Assembly (NCBI RefSeq): GCF_000424585.1 | Contig: NZ_AUKE01000006.1 | Span: forward strand, 62,001-126,000 | DNA: 64,000 bases | Direction of reading: 5' to 3' | Source of the DNA: Butyrivibrio sp. MC2013 | GTDB taxonomy: Bacteria; Bacillota; Clostridia; Lachnospirales; Lachnospiraceae | In this document: in pieces, positions 44,487-53,550 of the stretch | Layout: each line of letters begins with the position of its first letter | Numbering within the stretch: the stretch's first letter is position 1 | The notes under the pieces: generated by a model | Databases searched by the model: none | What the model saw: the letters and a program-made list of their open reading frames with translations, nothing else | What the model was told of the DNA's origin: nothing | Made by a program: the position numbers and the translations under genes

Positions 44487-44585
44487 TAGTTCGTCAACTG
44501 CCCACGGTCCACAAAAACACGGACTTAGGTATGAAGTCACAAAAAAGACTTCTATTCAGGCATTTCAAGCTACAGAAAGGCAGAT

Positions 44586-45431
44586 ATGATCATTGCACAG
44601 TATTTTGTCGAATTCATTTTTTACAGCTTTCTGGGCTGGATATGGGAATCCATATACTGCTCGGCCAAGGAACACAAATGGGCTGACAGGGGGTTCCTCT
44701 TTGGCCCGGTATGTCCTATATACGGCAGTGCAGTGGTACTGACCTCTGTTATTTTTGGCGGGATCAGCGCTCTCTCATCTCCCGATTTTCCCATTTGGGG
44801 GATATTTATCATCTGCTATATAGGCAGCGTTGTTTTGGAATTTGGCACCTCCTGGGTCCTGGAGAAAAGGTTTCATGCCAGGTGGTGGGATTACAGCTAT
44901 ATGCCTCTGAATATCCAGGGCAGGATATGTGTCCCTGTAAGCACAGCTTTTGGTATAGTTGGTGTATTTGTAGTCAGATATCTGATTCCTACAATTGAGG
45001 GTATGCACGAAGTCATCCCTACTATAATATATGAAGTCCTGGCCATTATCCTGGCCATGGCCTTTGGCGCAGATTATGCCCTTACAGAAGCCAGTCTCTC
45101 TGCCCTTTTAAAGAATGTGGAAGAGATGCACAGGGAATTCAATGAGCATGCCCAGACCAATTATGAAAAGCTGGCAGGAACTCCAAGACTGATAAAGGGC
45201 AAGCTCCGCGAAGAGAAAGACCTTATGGAGCTTAGATACGAAGCCTTTACCAAGGCCTATGCAGAGAGGATGTCCTTTAACCAAAGGCGTCTCCTACTTG
45301 CTATCCACAGCTTTACATCCAGAAGAGGAGACAGCATAGATACCATCGATCTCAAGAACAGGCTCTCAGAGCATCTGAAAGTAAGGGTTCGCGGACTTAG
45401 AAAAAAGCACGATAGAAAAGACAACAAATAA
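44586..45431 (+). CDS. CmpB-family (PF06541) putative membrane permease
   Basis: A 281-residue protein with five or so N-terminal helices. The conserved N-terminus FYSFLGWIWESIYCSAKEHKW, GFLFGPVCPIYG and the WWDYSYMPLNIQGRICVP block are hallmarks of the family annotated as a putative ABC transporter subunit (CmpB). The last 100 residues form a soluble basic helical tail. The biochemical role is unknown. It lies 19 bp before the MATE gene and is probably co-transcribed with it. Confidence 0.88.
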   Translation: MIIAQYFVEFIFYSFLGWIWESIYCSAKEHKWADRGFLFGPVCPIYGSAVVLTSVIFGGISALSSPDFPIWGIFIICYIGSVVLEFGTSWVLEKRFHARWWDYSYMPLNIQGRICVPVSTAFGIVGVFVVRYLIPTIEGMHEVIPTIIYEVLAIILAMAFGADYALTEASLSALLKNVEEMHREFNEHAQTNYEKLAGTPRLIKGKLREEKDLMELRYEAFTKAYAERMSFNQRRLLLAIHSFTSRRGDSIDTIDLKNRLSEHLKVRVRGLRKKHDRKDNK

Positions 45432-45450
45432 ACAGACACGGAGAATCAAT

Positions 45451-46812
45451 ATGCAGACATCCAAAGGGGATTTTGGTAAGGGATCTGTAGCAAGTCTCAT
45501 CATAGCCCAGGCGCTTCCCTTAACTTTAGCACAGCTGGTCCAGCTGATATATAACGTTATAGACAGGATATACCTGGGCCATATGCCGGGGGCTGCTGAC
45601 GGCGTTGCTCTCACAGGAGTAGGGCTCACCTTCCCTATTATCAGCCTCATAGCTGCTTTTACCAACCTCTTTGCCACAGGAGGCGCTCCGTTATGCGCTA
45701 TAGCCAGGGGCAAGCAAGATGATGAGAGAGCTCTCTCAATCGAGGTCACTACCCTGTCTATGCAGATCATAGGCGGTATAGTCTACCCCCTTATAATCTT
45801 CACTTTTCAAAAGCCCCTGCTCTATCTTCTTGGCGCCAGCGATACTACCTATTCCTATGCGTCAGCCTATCTGGGAATATATCTTCTGGGTACCATATTC
45901 GTTACTACAGGTACAGGCATGAGCGGCTTTATCAATCTCCAGGGCTATGCCTCCAAGGCCATGCTCTATATGATGGCAGGAGCTGTCATCAATATCATAC
46001 TGGACCCTATCTTTATATTTGTACTTAATATGGGAGTCGCCGGAGCCGCGCTGGCTTCAGTCATTGCTCAGGCCCTCTGCTGCAGTCTGGTGCTCTCTTT
46101 TCTATTTAGCAGCAAAGCTATACTACCCCTTAGGCCCTCTATGCTGCTAAGGGCAGACTATAGTCTCCTTAAGGATATCATCCCCCTGGGACTTGCAGGC
46201 TTTATCATGAGCGCTACCAACTGCCTGGTCCAGGCTGTATGCAACAAGACTCTGTCCATCCACGGCGGCGACATCTATGTAGGTATCATGACTATCATCA
46301 ATTCTGTAAGAGAGATGATAGGCCTGCCTATCAATGGAATAACAGCAGGTGCCCAGCCTGTCATTAGCTATAACTACGGTGCTAAATCTTATAAACGTGT
46401 CCGCAGGGGCATCCGCTTTATGTCCCTGACAGGTATCAGCTATACAGCCATCATGTGGGCACTGATACTCCTTATGCCCAGGTTTTTCCTCTCTATCTTC
46501 ACTTCAGAAGAAAAGCTTGTAGACACAGGCGTGACACCGCTGATGATCTATTTCTTTGGCTTCATATTTATGTCGCTGCAATTTGCCAGCCAGTCCACCT
46601 TTGTGGCCCTGGGCAAGGCCAGGCAGTCCATATTCTTCTCACTGTTTCGAAAGGTGATCATTGTGGTTCCGCTGACCCTGATACTCCCCGGCCTTTTTAA
46701 TCTTGGGGTAAAGGGCGTATTCCTGGCTGAGCCCATATCCAACCTTCTTGGCGGTATGGCCAGTTTCCTCACCATGTATTTTGGCACCTACAGAAAGATG
46801 CCCCGTGAATAA
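45451..46812 (+). CDS. MATE family efflux transporter
   Basis: A 453-residue, 12-helix cation/drug antiporter. Family features include LAQLVQLIYNVIDRIYLGHM at the N-terminus (the usual Q-x-x-N-x-x-D), GAPLCAIARGKQDDE in the first half, and NGITAGAQPVISYNYGAKSYKR in the second. GGAG precedes the start, and a terminator follows 30 bp after the stop. It is related at family level to the second MATE gene at 49784 but not a recent duplicate. The substrate is unknown. Confidence 0.94.
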   Translation: MQTSKGDFGKGSVASLIIAQALPLTLAQLVQLIYNVIDRIYLGHMPGAADGVALTGVGLTFPIISLIAAFTNLFATGGAPLCAIARGKQDDERALSIEVTTLSMQIIGGIVYPLIIFTFQKPLLYLLGASDTTYSYASAYLGIYLLGTIFVTTGTGMSGFINLQGYASKAMLYMMAGAVINIILDPIFIFVLNMGVAGAALASVIAQALCCSLVLSFLFSSKAILPLRPSMLLRADYSLLKDIIPLGLAGFIMSATNCLVQAVCNKTLSIHGGDIYVGIMTIINSVREMIGLPINGITAGAQPVISYNYGAKSYKRVRRGIRFMSLTGISYTAIMWALILLMPRFFLSIFTSEEKLVDTGVTPLMIYFFGFIFMSLQFASQSTFVALGKARQSIFFSLFRKVIIVVPLTLILPGLFNLGVKGVFLAEPISNLLGGMASFLTMYFGTYRKMPRE

Positions 46813-46841
46813 TTATTAACATAATAGTTTTCAAAGCTTCT

Positions 46842-46868
46842 CCCACCAGTTGCATATGGTGGGTTTTT
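46842..46868 (+). terminator. Terminator of the MATE gene
   Basis: CCCACCA, an 8-nt loop and TGGTGGG followed by TTTTT. Confidence 0.85.
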
Positions 46869-46906
46869 ATTTGCTTTATATATGACTATTCTTTTTTAAA
46901 ACAATG

Positions 46907-46927
46907 TATAATAATCGTATAAACGAT
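46907..46927 (+). promoter_or_regulatory. -10 element and ATCGT-N4-ACGAT palindrome upstream of the aquaporin gene
   Basis: A perfect TATAAT at 46907-46912 (with a weak -35) is directly followed by ATCGTATAAACGAT at 46914-46927, an inverted repeat placed over the likely transcription start, suggestive of an operator. Confidence 0.5.
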
Positions 46928-46954
46928 AATTTATCTTAAAGGAGGGGAACGTAA

Positions 46955-47641
46955 ATGAAAAAATATCTAGCTGAAGTAATCGGAACTTGTGTTCTGGTAA
47001 CAATGGGATGCGGAACAGCAATGCTGGTGGGATGCGCATCTGACGCAGGATCGGGATATCTCCTTACTGCGCTTGCTTTTGGCCTTTCAATTGTAGCCTG
47101 TGCCTATAGCATCGGCAACATCTCAGGCTGCCATATCAATCCGGCAGTATCTCTGGCTGTGTACCTTAGCGGCAAGCTCTCATTATCTGATCTCATCGGA
47201 TATGTGATCTCTCAGATTATCGGAGCATTTGTGGGAACAGGCATCCTGGCTCTGATCTTTTCCACAGGCGCTGTCACAGACATGACAGGCAGCTACGGTG
47301 CCAACACGCTGGGCGGCGTAAATGGAAGCTCTGTAGCCGGTCTTGTAGTTGAGATCGTTCTCACTTTTATCTTTGTCATGACCATCCTGGGAGTTACTTC
47401 TTCAAAGCACAGCCATGGCTCATTTGCGGGCCTTGTTATAGGTCTTACTCTCACATTTGTACATATCTTTGGAATCGGCCTGACAGGCACATCAGTAAAT
47501 CCTGCCAGAAGTATCGCTCCTGCTGTATTTGCCGCTATCGGTGGTGAAACAGCTCCTATCGCTGCCCTTTGGGTATTCATAGTAGGACCTCTTGTAGGTG
47601 CTGCCCTTGCAGCCTTCTGCTACAAGTTCCTTGAAGACTGA
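46955..47641 (+). CDS. Aquaporin (MIP family channel)
   Basis: A 228-residue, six-helix channel with both pore motifs: CHINPAVSLAVYL and SVNPARSIAPAVF. Ser in TSVNPARS and the overall shortness fit the AqpZ-like water channel branch better than glycerol facilitators, though this is not certain. AAAGGAGGGG precedes the start. It ends 9 bp before the convergent nitronate monooxygenase gene, and I see no terminator between them. Confidence 0.93.
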   Translation: MKKYLAEVIGTCVLVTMGCGTAMLVGCASDAGSGYLLTALAFGLSIVACAYSIGNISGCHINPAVSLAVYLSGKLSLSDLIGYVISQIIGAFVGTGILALIFSTGAVTDMTGSYGANTLGGVNGSSVAGLVVEIVLTFIFVMTILGVTSSKHSHGSFAGLVIGLTLTFVHIFGIGLTGTSVNPARSIAPAVFAAIGGETAPIAALWVFIVGPLVGAALAAFCYKFLED

Positions 47642-47650
47642 GCATAGATT

Positions 47651-48700
47651 TTATCCTATCAGCTCGCTTACCAATTCCTTTACTGACATGATGCGGTCCA
47701 CGCGGTGGGCATTCTCGCCGCAGAAGAAGAGGCCTTCATCAATATTGCCTTCTACTGCTGCTATCAGAGCCCTGCTGATACAATAGGGTGCTTTATCACC
47801 CTTGGGGCAGGCACTGAGGCAGTTATTGCAGACCTTTGCAGGATAATGGCCACCTGCATCCAGATCCTGAAGTAGCTTTGTGTATACGGCTCTGGCAGGC
47901 ATTCCCACAGGGCTTTTGATGATCCTGATATCGTCCTTATTGCAATTTACTATGACATTCTTGAGAACAGGATCCGCATCACATTCGTAGGTAGCTATAA
48001 ATCTGGTGCCTATCTGAACGCCGGCAGCTCCATTCTTTACAGCCATATCTATATCAGCCTTGTCATAGATACCGCCTGCCAGAAATACAGGAATCCTGCG
48101 TTCTGCTTCTTCTTCAAAGGGTCTGATACCTTCAAGGACCTCTGATAGTATCTCCAAATTATCCCGACAACTGTCAGCCTCCAGATCATCTGCTGAGAAT
48201 CCCAGATGTCCACCTGCCTTATGTCCCTCTATCACTATAAAATCAGGAAGGACTGCTGCTTTTTTGAGAAAGCTCTTACAGAGAAGGACTGCTGCCCTCT
48301 TACTGGATACAATAGGTGCAAAAAGAGTCCCTGTACCCTTGACCAGTTCAGCCAGATTAAGTGGAAGCCCCGCTCCTGATATGATGGCATCCGCACCAGC
48401 TTCTATAGCAGTTTTCACTGTTTCCTCATAATGGGTCACAGCTACCATGATATTGACTGCTATCAGCCCCCGTCCTCCAGCTATCTCCCTGGCCATCCTG
48501 ATATGCTTTTTCAGCGCCCTGATATTAGCCCCAAAGGGATCTGTCAGGAAATCTTCCTCCTTGTAGCCTATATTCACTGAGCTGATAACGCCCATGCAGC
48601 CTTCAGATGCTACTGCTCCTGCCAGGCCTGCCAGGGAAATACCTACTCCCATACCCCCCTGTATGATGCCATGTTCCAGATATTTATCACCGATCTTCAT
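47651..48700 (-). CDS. Nitronate monooxygenase/enoyl reductase-like FMN protein
   Basis: FMN-dependent TIM-barrel protein of the 2-nitropropane dioxygenase/FabK group, 349 residues from the start at 48700 (AAGGAG 7 nt upstream). Family blocks are HGIIQGGMGVGISLAGLAGA, FIVIEGHKAGGHLGF (active-site His), IPVFLAGGIYDKADI and GVQIGTRFIATYECD. Near the C-terminus, CNNCLSACPKGDKAPYC has four Cys that could bind a metal or cluster. The real substrate is open: it could oxidise nitronates, reduce enoyl-ACP, or do neither. A TATAGTTAAA direct repeat lies 40-65 bp upstream. Confidence 0.9.
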   Translation of the reverse strand: MKIGDKYLEHGIIQGGMGVGISLAGLAGAVASEGCMGVISSVNIGYKEEDFLTDPFGANIRALKKHIRMAREIAGGRGLIAVNIMVAVTHYEETVKTAIEAGADAIISGAGLPLNLAELVKGTGTLFAPIVSSKRAAVLLCKSFLKKAAVLPDFIVIEGHKAGGHLGFSADDLEADSCRDNLEILSEVLEGIRPFEEEAERRIPVFLAGGIYDKADIDMAVKNGAAGVQIGTRFIATYECDADPVLKNVIVNCNKDDIRIIKSPVGMPARAVYTKLLQDLDAGGHYPAKVCNNCLSACPKGDKAPYCISRALIAAVEGNIDEGLFFCGENAHRVDRIMSVKELVSELIG

Positions 48701-48739
48701 CTTCTGTCTCCTTAGTATCAGCAATATATTTCAGATTAT

Positions 48740-48764
48740 TATAGTTAAATACAATATAGTTAAA
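48740..48764. promoter_or_regulatory. Direct repeat TATAGTTAAA-N5-TATAGTTAAA
   Basis: Two identical 10-bp words, 15 bp apart, in the divergent spacer between the nitronate monooxygenase and DegV genes. They are candidate operator half-sites for either gene. Confidence 0.4.
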
Positions 48765-48867
48765 CATTATTGAGATTGTATATCATCCTCTCACAGCTTG
48801 TCAAACAGTAAAGTGATTTTTGTGCTAGAATAGTATTTGCGAATAAAAATAAGCGAGGTATGATTCT

Positions 48868-49731
48868 ATGTCTTTTGAAATATTTGTTGACGGCTGTGCC
48901 AATCTTCCCGGCAAAATGCTGGAGGGCATGAAATGTCTCCCCTGCGACTATCTGGTAAATGATGAGCCCAGGACCTATCTTGGAGATATAGACAGCTTCG
49001 ACGGCCATAGCTATTATGAAGGGTTAAAGAACGGAGATAAGATCCAGACCAGTCTGCTGAACACACAACTATTCCTCAGTCACTTCACTCCCACAATCAA
49101 AGAGGGCAAGGATATCATCTATATATCCATGAGTTCGGGGATCAGTGGAACCTATAATGCAGCTGTTGCAGCAGCTATAGAACTGATGGAGGAATATCCG
49201 GACAGATATATCCATATCGTAGATTCATTGGGATGCGGATTTGGCAACGGCCTTCTCGCACTTAAAGCCAAAGAGCTTAGAGATCAGGGCCTGAGCTGCA
49301 AAGAAGCGGGACGGCTCGTGGACGAGGCAGTTCCCCATGCCTGCCAGTATTTCACAGTAGATGATCTGAACTTCTTAAAGAGAACAGGACGTGTAAGCGG
49401 TGTCACCGCCAGCATAGGCAGTATCCTGAGCATCAAGCCCATCCTCTTTGGCGACAGCACAGGTCATATCATCTCCTGCGGCAAGGTCAGAGGCAGAAGG
49501 AAGGCTATATCAGAGCTTATCAGTATATACAAAGACAAAAAGATGGATTCTAACGACAAGACAGTATGCATCTCCCACGGCGACTGCCTGGAGGAAGCAG
49601 AGCTTCTGGCTTCTATGGTGGGGGAGATCAGCCCCGATGCCGACATTACCATATGTCAGCACGAGCCCTTCTCCGGCTCCCATGTAGGCCCAGGCATGCT
49701 GGCACTCTTCTTCTGGGGCAAAGAGCGATAA
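48868..49731 (+). CDS. DegV family fatty-acid-binding protein
   Basis: A 287-residue, two-domain protein. DegV/FakB proteins bind a fatty acid for phosphorylation by FakA in exogenous fatty acid incorporation. The N-terminal domain has FEIFVDGCANLPGKM, a TSLLN segment in the place of the usual T-S-x-P, and ISMSSGISGTYNA. The C-terminal domain has YFTVDDLNFLKRTGRVSG and GSILSIKPILFGDSTG. The lipid-contacting SxxSGTY-type motif is intact. It is divergent from the nitronate monooxygenase gene and followed by a bidirectional terminator. Confidence 0.93.
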   Translation: MSFEIFVDGCANLPGKMLEGMKCLPCDYLVNDEPRTYLGDIDSFDGHSYYEGLKNGDKIQTSLLNTQLFLSHFTPTIKEGKDIIYISMSSGISGTYNAAVAAAIELMEEYPDRYIHIVDSLGCGFGNGLLALKAKELRDQGLSCKEAGRLVDEAVPHACQYFTVDDLNFLKRTGRVSGVTASIGSILSIKPILFGDSTGHIISCGKVRGRRKAISELISIYKDKKMDSNDKTVCISHGDCLEEAELLASMVGEISPDADITICQHEPFSGSHVGPGMLALFFWGKER

Positions 49732-49740
49732 ATTATTAAA

Positions 49741-49779
49741 AGCCATTGTTCATAAGCCAAAAGCAAATGAACAATGGCT
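49741..49779. terminator. Bidirectional terminator between degV-like and MATE genes
   Basis: AGCCATTGTTCAT and ATGAACAATGGCT form a perfect 13-bp stem with AT-rich flanks between two convergent genes. Confidence 0.8.
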
Positions 49780-49783
49780 ATTA

Positions 49784-51142
49784 TTATGTTTCATCTCTGG
49801 TTATATTCTTGGCCCATTTGTGACTGTAGAAATGTCCAAGGACCCAGGGCCATTTTACAAATTCATCTGTACACAAGAGGAAATATACGACCTTTACAGG
49901 AAGCTTTAATACAAAAGCTGATATGAAGCCAAGGGGAACAGCGTAGCACCACATATCTATAGTGTCACATTTAAAGCCAAACTTGCTGTCTCCTCCCGCC
50001 CTGAACACACCTGCGATAAGGCAGGTATTTACGGATATTCCTGTAATATAATATGTGCTGATCATCAGCATGAACTTCAGATAATCATGAGCCACCAGTG
50101 TCAGTGAAGCCCGAGCCAGTGCAAAGGGCATGATCGCTGCTACTACCACGCCTCCCAGTATACCTGTGATAAAGGCTAGCCGCAGCATTCTATGTCCTGT
50201 TTTTATACCCTTTTCCCTGTCTCCCTCACCCAGGATCTGTCCTACTATGATACCTGCGGCCGCAGCAAAGCCGTAGCACATTACGCAGCCCATATTTCTG
50301 ACTACCATTACAATGGAATTAGCTGCTACAGCATCTGAGCTCAGATGCCCCAGTATCACAGAATACATAGAAAAGGCCACAGACCAGGACAGGTCATTGC
50401 CTATAGCAGGCAGTGCCATGGATACAAAGTCCTTTTGGAGGAGCTCATGCTTTTCAAACATAGTCCTGAGGGTCAGAGCCACACCGGGCTTTGTGGCAGA
50501 TACCACTATGCAGCCTATGAGCTGCAGGAAACGGCTGATGCTGGTAGCAACGGCTACGCCTATGACACCCAGTCTGGGAGCCCCAAAGAGGCCATAGATA
50601 AATACCGCATTAAGGATCACGTTGCAGACAAGGGCCATGGTCTCAAGTACCGTACCTGTGGATACCTTGCCTATACACCTGAGTATAGACATATATACCG
50701 CGCTCACAGACCAAAAGATAATACCGGGAGCCACAAATATCAGATAATCCTTACCAAGCTCTATCAGCGCACTGTCAGATGTATATATCTTCATCAGATA
50801 TCTTGGTATGGTAACAAAAGCAGCTGCCCCCAATAATCCCACTGCCATAGAGAATTTCAGACCAATGCCCTCTATTTTCTCTATTGTAGCCAGATCCCCC
50901 TTGCCATAATACTGGGCAGCCAGCATCGCAATACCGGTACCTATACCATATAGGAACATAAAAAAGATACTAAGCAGGCTGTTGGCCAATGATACCGAGC
51001 TTATTGCCTCCTGGCCCACAGAATTGAGCATTATGATATCAGCGCTGGATACAGCAGCATCTATTATATTCTGGAAAATTATTGGAAGAGCCACCAAACA
51101 TATATTTCTATAGCTTCCCCTGTCTATTGCTGCTGCAACCAT
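49784..51142 (-). CDS. MATE family efflux transporter
   Basis: A 452-residue, 12-helix MATE antiporter. ALPIIFQNIIDAAVSSADIIML at the N-terminus, AMLAAQYYGKGD, SLPAIGNDLSW-type segments (ALPAIGNDLSWSVAF) and AAGIIVGQILGEGDREKG are typical of the NorM/DinF-type clade. AAGGGG precedes the start. It is a single gene. Its upstream side is a repeat-rich spacer of nearly 500 bp. Confidence 0.93.
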   Translation of the reverse strand: MVAAAIDRGSYRNICLVALPIIFQNIIDAAVSSADIIMLNSVGQEAISSVSLANSLLSIFFMFLYGIGTGIAMLAAQYYGKGDLATIEKIEGIGLKFSMAVGLLGAAAFVTIPRYLMKIYTSDSALIELGKDYLIFVAPGIIFWSVSAVYMSILRCIGKVSTGTVLETMALVCNVILNAVFIYGLFGAPRLGVIGVAVATSISRFLQLIGCIVVSATKPGVALTLRTMFEKHELLQKDFVSMALPAIGNDLSWSVAFSMYSVILGHLSSDAVAANSIVMVVRNMGCVMCYGFAAAAGIIVGQILGEGDREKGIKTGHRMLRLAFITGILGGVVVAAIMPFALARASLTLVAHDYLKFMLMISTYYITGISVNTCLIAGVFRAGGDSKFGFKCDTIDMWCYAVPLGFISAFVLKLPVKVVYFLLCTDEFVKWPWVLGHFYSHKWAKNITRDET

Positions 51143-51627
51143 AAGTCATCCCCTTTTCCATTAATATGACGTAAGGGTCAAAAGTCATTTCGATTCGAGC
51201 TTGCTCGAAATCGAATATGAATTTATGACCCGCAAAACATGAGCAAAGTAGCACGTAGTGCGGATTTGCGAATGTTTTAGGATTGTGAGAGTTTCGAAGA
51301 AACGGAACAATCCGTTAGTCATAAGGTGTCAAAAGGAACTTTTGACACCTACCTCATTAATATATTTGATGATCAAAATACACGGATATCAATACTTAGC
51401 AGAACCCAGTATGGACTGGGCCATTTTCTCCCAAAACACCACTAATTCTACGATATATTATTTCATCTGATAAAACAATTCGTTATTCCATATTATTTTC
51501 TCTATATCTTATTATTTCCCATTTTAAAAAATCATTTCAGATGAAATTATTCTTTTTTATGCCGATATAAGATATACGAGAATAATGCGGCCATATTTAG
51601 TAACTATTGTTTGTCACAGGAGGAAAG
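51143..51627. other. Repeat-rich spacer without genes
   Basis: 485 bp between the MATE and EAL genes. The first half is a composite palindromic element (51173-51350). The rest is AT-rich and probably contains the EAL gene promoter. No credible coding frame was found. Confidence 0.6.
51173..51350. repeat. Composite palindromic element
   Basis: Arms GGGTCAAAAGTCAT and TTATGACCC enclose a TTCGA-rich hairpin (51187-51212). Then come AACGGA-ACAA-TCCGTT (51301-51316) and a perfect 12-bp stem AGGTGTCAAAAG/CTTTTGACACCT (51324-51350). Parts of it recur at 28703-28753, and the CAAAAGTCATT word also occurs at 57647-57691. Confidence 0.6.
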
Positions 51628-53550
51628 ATGATCTGGTCCCTGGATTTTGATATCAGCGCATTGGCAGTATGCCTCTTTTGCGTTTCATATTATTATCTTG
51701 GCAAGAACCTCCCTCTGCGCAGGAACCGTGTGTACCTGGGCCTTCTTGTGATACAGGCTTTTTTTACCACCTTTGATATTCTGGGATCTGTAACCGCTTC
51801 TTATCCTGAAGTATTTCCCGCCTGGCTTAATTACACAGTCAATATCACTTACTATGTCCTCTTTGCATTTTGCCCCATGTTTTTTTCACTATTTTGCTAC
51901 TACCTTATTTCAGATGGCCAAATACAGAGGATCTATTTCTGGATCCTACAGATCCCCAGCTGTATCATAGCCCTGCTATCTATCCTCTCACCTGTTATTC
52001 ATTATGTATTCTACCTGGATGAAGAGGGAGTCTTTCATTTTGGCCCCGGCAGGGTGCTCTTCTATTTTGAAGCCCTGCTCTATATGACTGTCACCGCATA
52101 TATGATCATACGTAATCCCAGGCACAATCTGCGCAGAAGGCACCCTTATGTGCTCCTGCTCTACATAATAGCCGCGCTGGTGACATATACCCTGCAGTTC
52201 TTCTTTGTCATTTACACTCAGACCATATCCTTTGGCATAGTAATAGGCATCGCAGCTACCTCTATGGCATTCCAGAATCCTGATTATTACAGAGAAAAGA
52301 GGACTGAGCTCTTTAATGTCCAAGGTCTTGAGCTCTATGCCAACGAAGGGCTCTATTACGGCATTAAGAGGCCATTTTTAGGCTTTGTTCTTTCGGGCTT
52401 TAATTATTATGAATATGCAGACAGCGATTACTATATCTCAAATATGCTCAGGCAAATTGGCTTCTTCCTCAAAAAAGTTTATAAAGACAATGTCATGTTC
52501 TATTTTGATAAAGGCGTCTTTATTATAGTATTCAAGGATAAGTCCGAGATCATGCCTGCAAGGGATCTGATCAGGCGACGCTTTAACAATCCCTTCGAGC
52601 TGGAAAACGGACCTATTCACCTGGACATCAGCTTCTTTTACTATGAAGAGGACATATCCTTCATGGACTATGATGACCTAAGAGGAACCCTGAATATAGC
52701 AATCAAGAGAGCCGCCAAGCTCTCCGGTGACAAGACCCTGCAGATTACAGAGGGAATGCATCAGGAAGCTATCCATATCAAAGAGATGGAAGAGACCCTT
52801 AAATATGCCCTCAACCATGACGAGCATGTACTGGTCTACTACCAGCCCATTTATTCCAATCTTGAAAAGAAGTTCGTATCTGCAGAAGCACTGGTCAGGC
52901 TCTATGATCCTGTTCATAAGAGGGTCGTCTTCCCCGACGATTTCATTCCCCTTGCAGAAAAAAACGGCAGTATCATGAAGCTGGGACTCATAGTCTTCCG
53001 CAAGACCTGCGAGATGATAAAGAAATATGACATAACAGCCTATGGTATCAGGCACATCGAGATCAACCTCTCGCCCAGGCAATGTATGTATAAAGGACTG
53101 GCCGAAGATCTCATCTCTATCATGGAAGAATATAAGATGGAGCCCGATATGATAGGCCTTGAGATCACCGAAAACGAATCTATAGACAAGCTTGATATAC
53201 GCAGGAATATCGACACCCTTACAGAATACGGCATCAGCTTTGCTCTGGATGACTACGGTACAGGTTATGCCAATCTGGTAAATATACTTAAAGGCAAATT
53301 TGATATTGTCAAGATAGATAAGTCCATCTGCTGGGATTACTTTAGAAGCGGCAATAAGCTCCTATTGGAAGTTATAGAACAATTCCTGGGCCGCGGCAAG
53401 ATGATAATCGTAGAAGGCGTAGAAGACAAGGAAATGGCAGATACACTGGCAGAGCTTGGCGTACAGATGCTCCAGGGCTTCTATTTTTCAAAGCCCCTGC
53501 CTCTGGATGAGTTTATAAGCTACGTTGAGAGCAAGAACTGCTGCTATTAA
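51628..53550 (+). CDS. Membrane EAL-domain c-di-GMP phosphodiesterase
   Basis: The start at 51628 has AGGAGG 4 nt upstream; the product is 640 residues. The first 230 residues are seven helices, like the 7TM sensor region of some histidine kinases. Residues about 240-395 look like a degenerate GGDEF domain without the GGDEF motif. The EAL domain follows with all key parts: AEALVRL (about 415), NLSPRQC, EITENES, FALDDYGTGYANL (about 540), IVKIDK, VEGVED and QGFYFSKP. It should therefore hydrolyse c-di-GMP. Its 3' end overlaps the convergent diguanylate cyclase gene by 38 bp. Confidence 0.93.
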   Translation: MIWSLDFDISALAVCLFCVSYYYLGKNLPLRRNRVYLGLLVIQAFFTTFDILGSVTASYPEVFPAWLNYTVNITYYVLFAFCPMFFSLFCYYLISDGQIQRIYFWILQIPSCIIALLSILSPVIHYVFYLDEEGVFHFGPGRVLFYFEALLYMTVTAYMIIRNPRHNLRRRHPYVLLLYIIAALVTYTLQFFFVIYTQTISFGIVIGIAATSMAFQNPDYYREKRTELFNVQGLELYANEGLYYGIKRPFLGFVLSGFNYYEYADSDYYISNMLRQIGFFLKKVYKDNVMFYFDKGVFIIVFKDKSEIMPARDLIRRRFNNPFELENGPIHLDISFFYYEEDISFMDYDDLRGTLNIAIKRAAKLSGDKTLQITEGMHQEAIHIKEMEETLKYALNHDEHVLVYYQPIYSNLEKKFVSAEALVRLYDPVHKRVVFPDDFIPLAEKNGSIMKLGLIVFRKTCEMIKKYDITAYGIRHIEINLSPRQCMYKGLAEDLISIMEEYKMEPDMIGLEITENESIDKLDIRRNIDTLTEYGISFALDDYGTGYANLVNILKGKFDIVKIDKSICWDYFRSGNKLLLEVIEQFLGRGKMIIVEGVEDKEMADTLAELGVQMLQGFYFSKPLPLDEFISYVESKNCCY

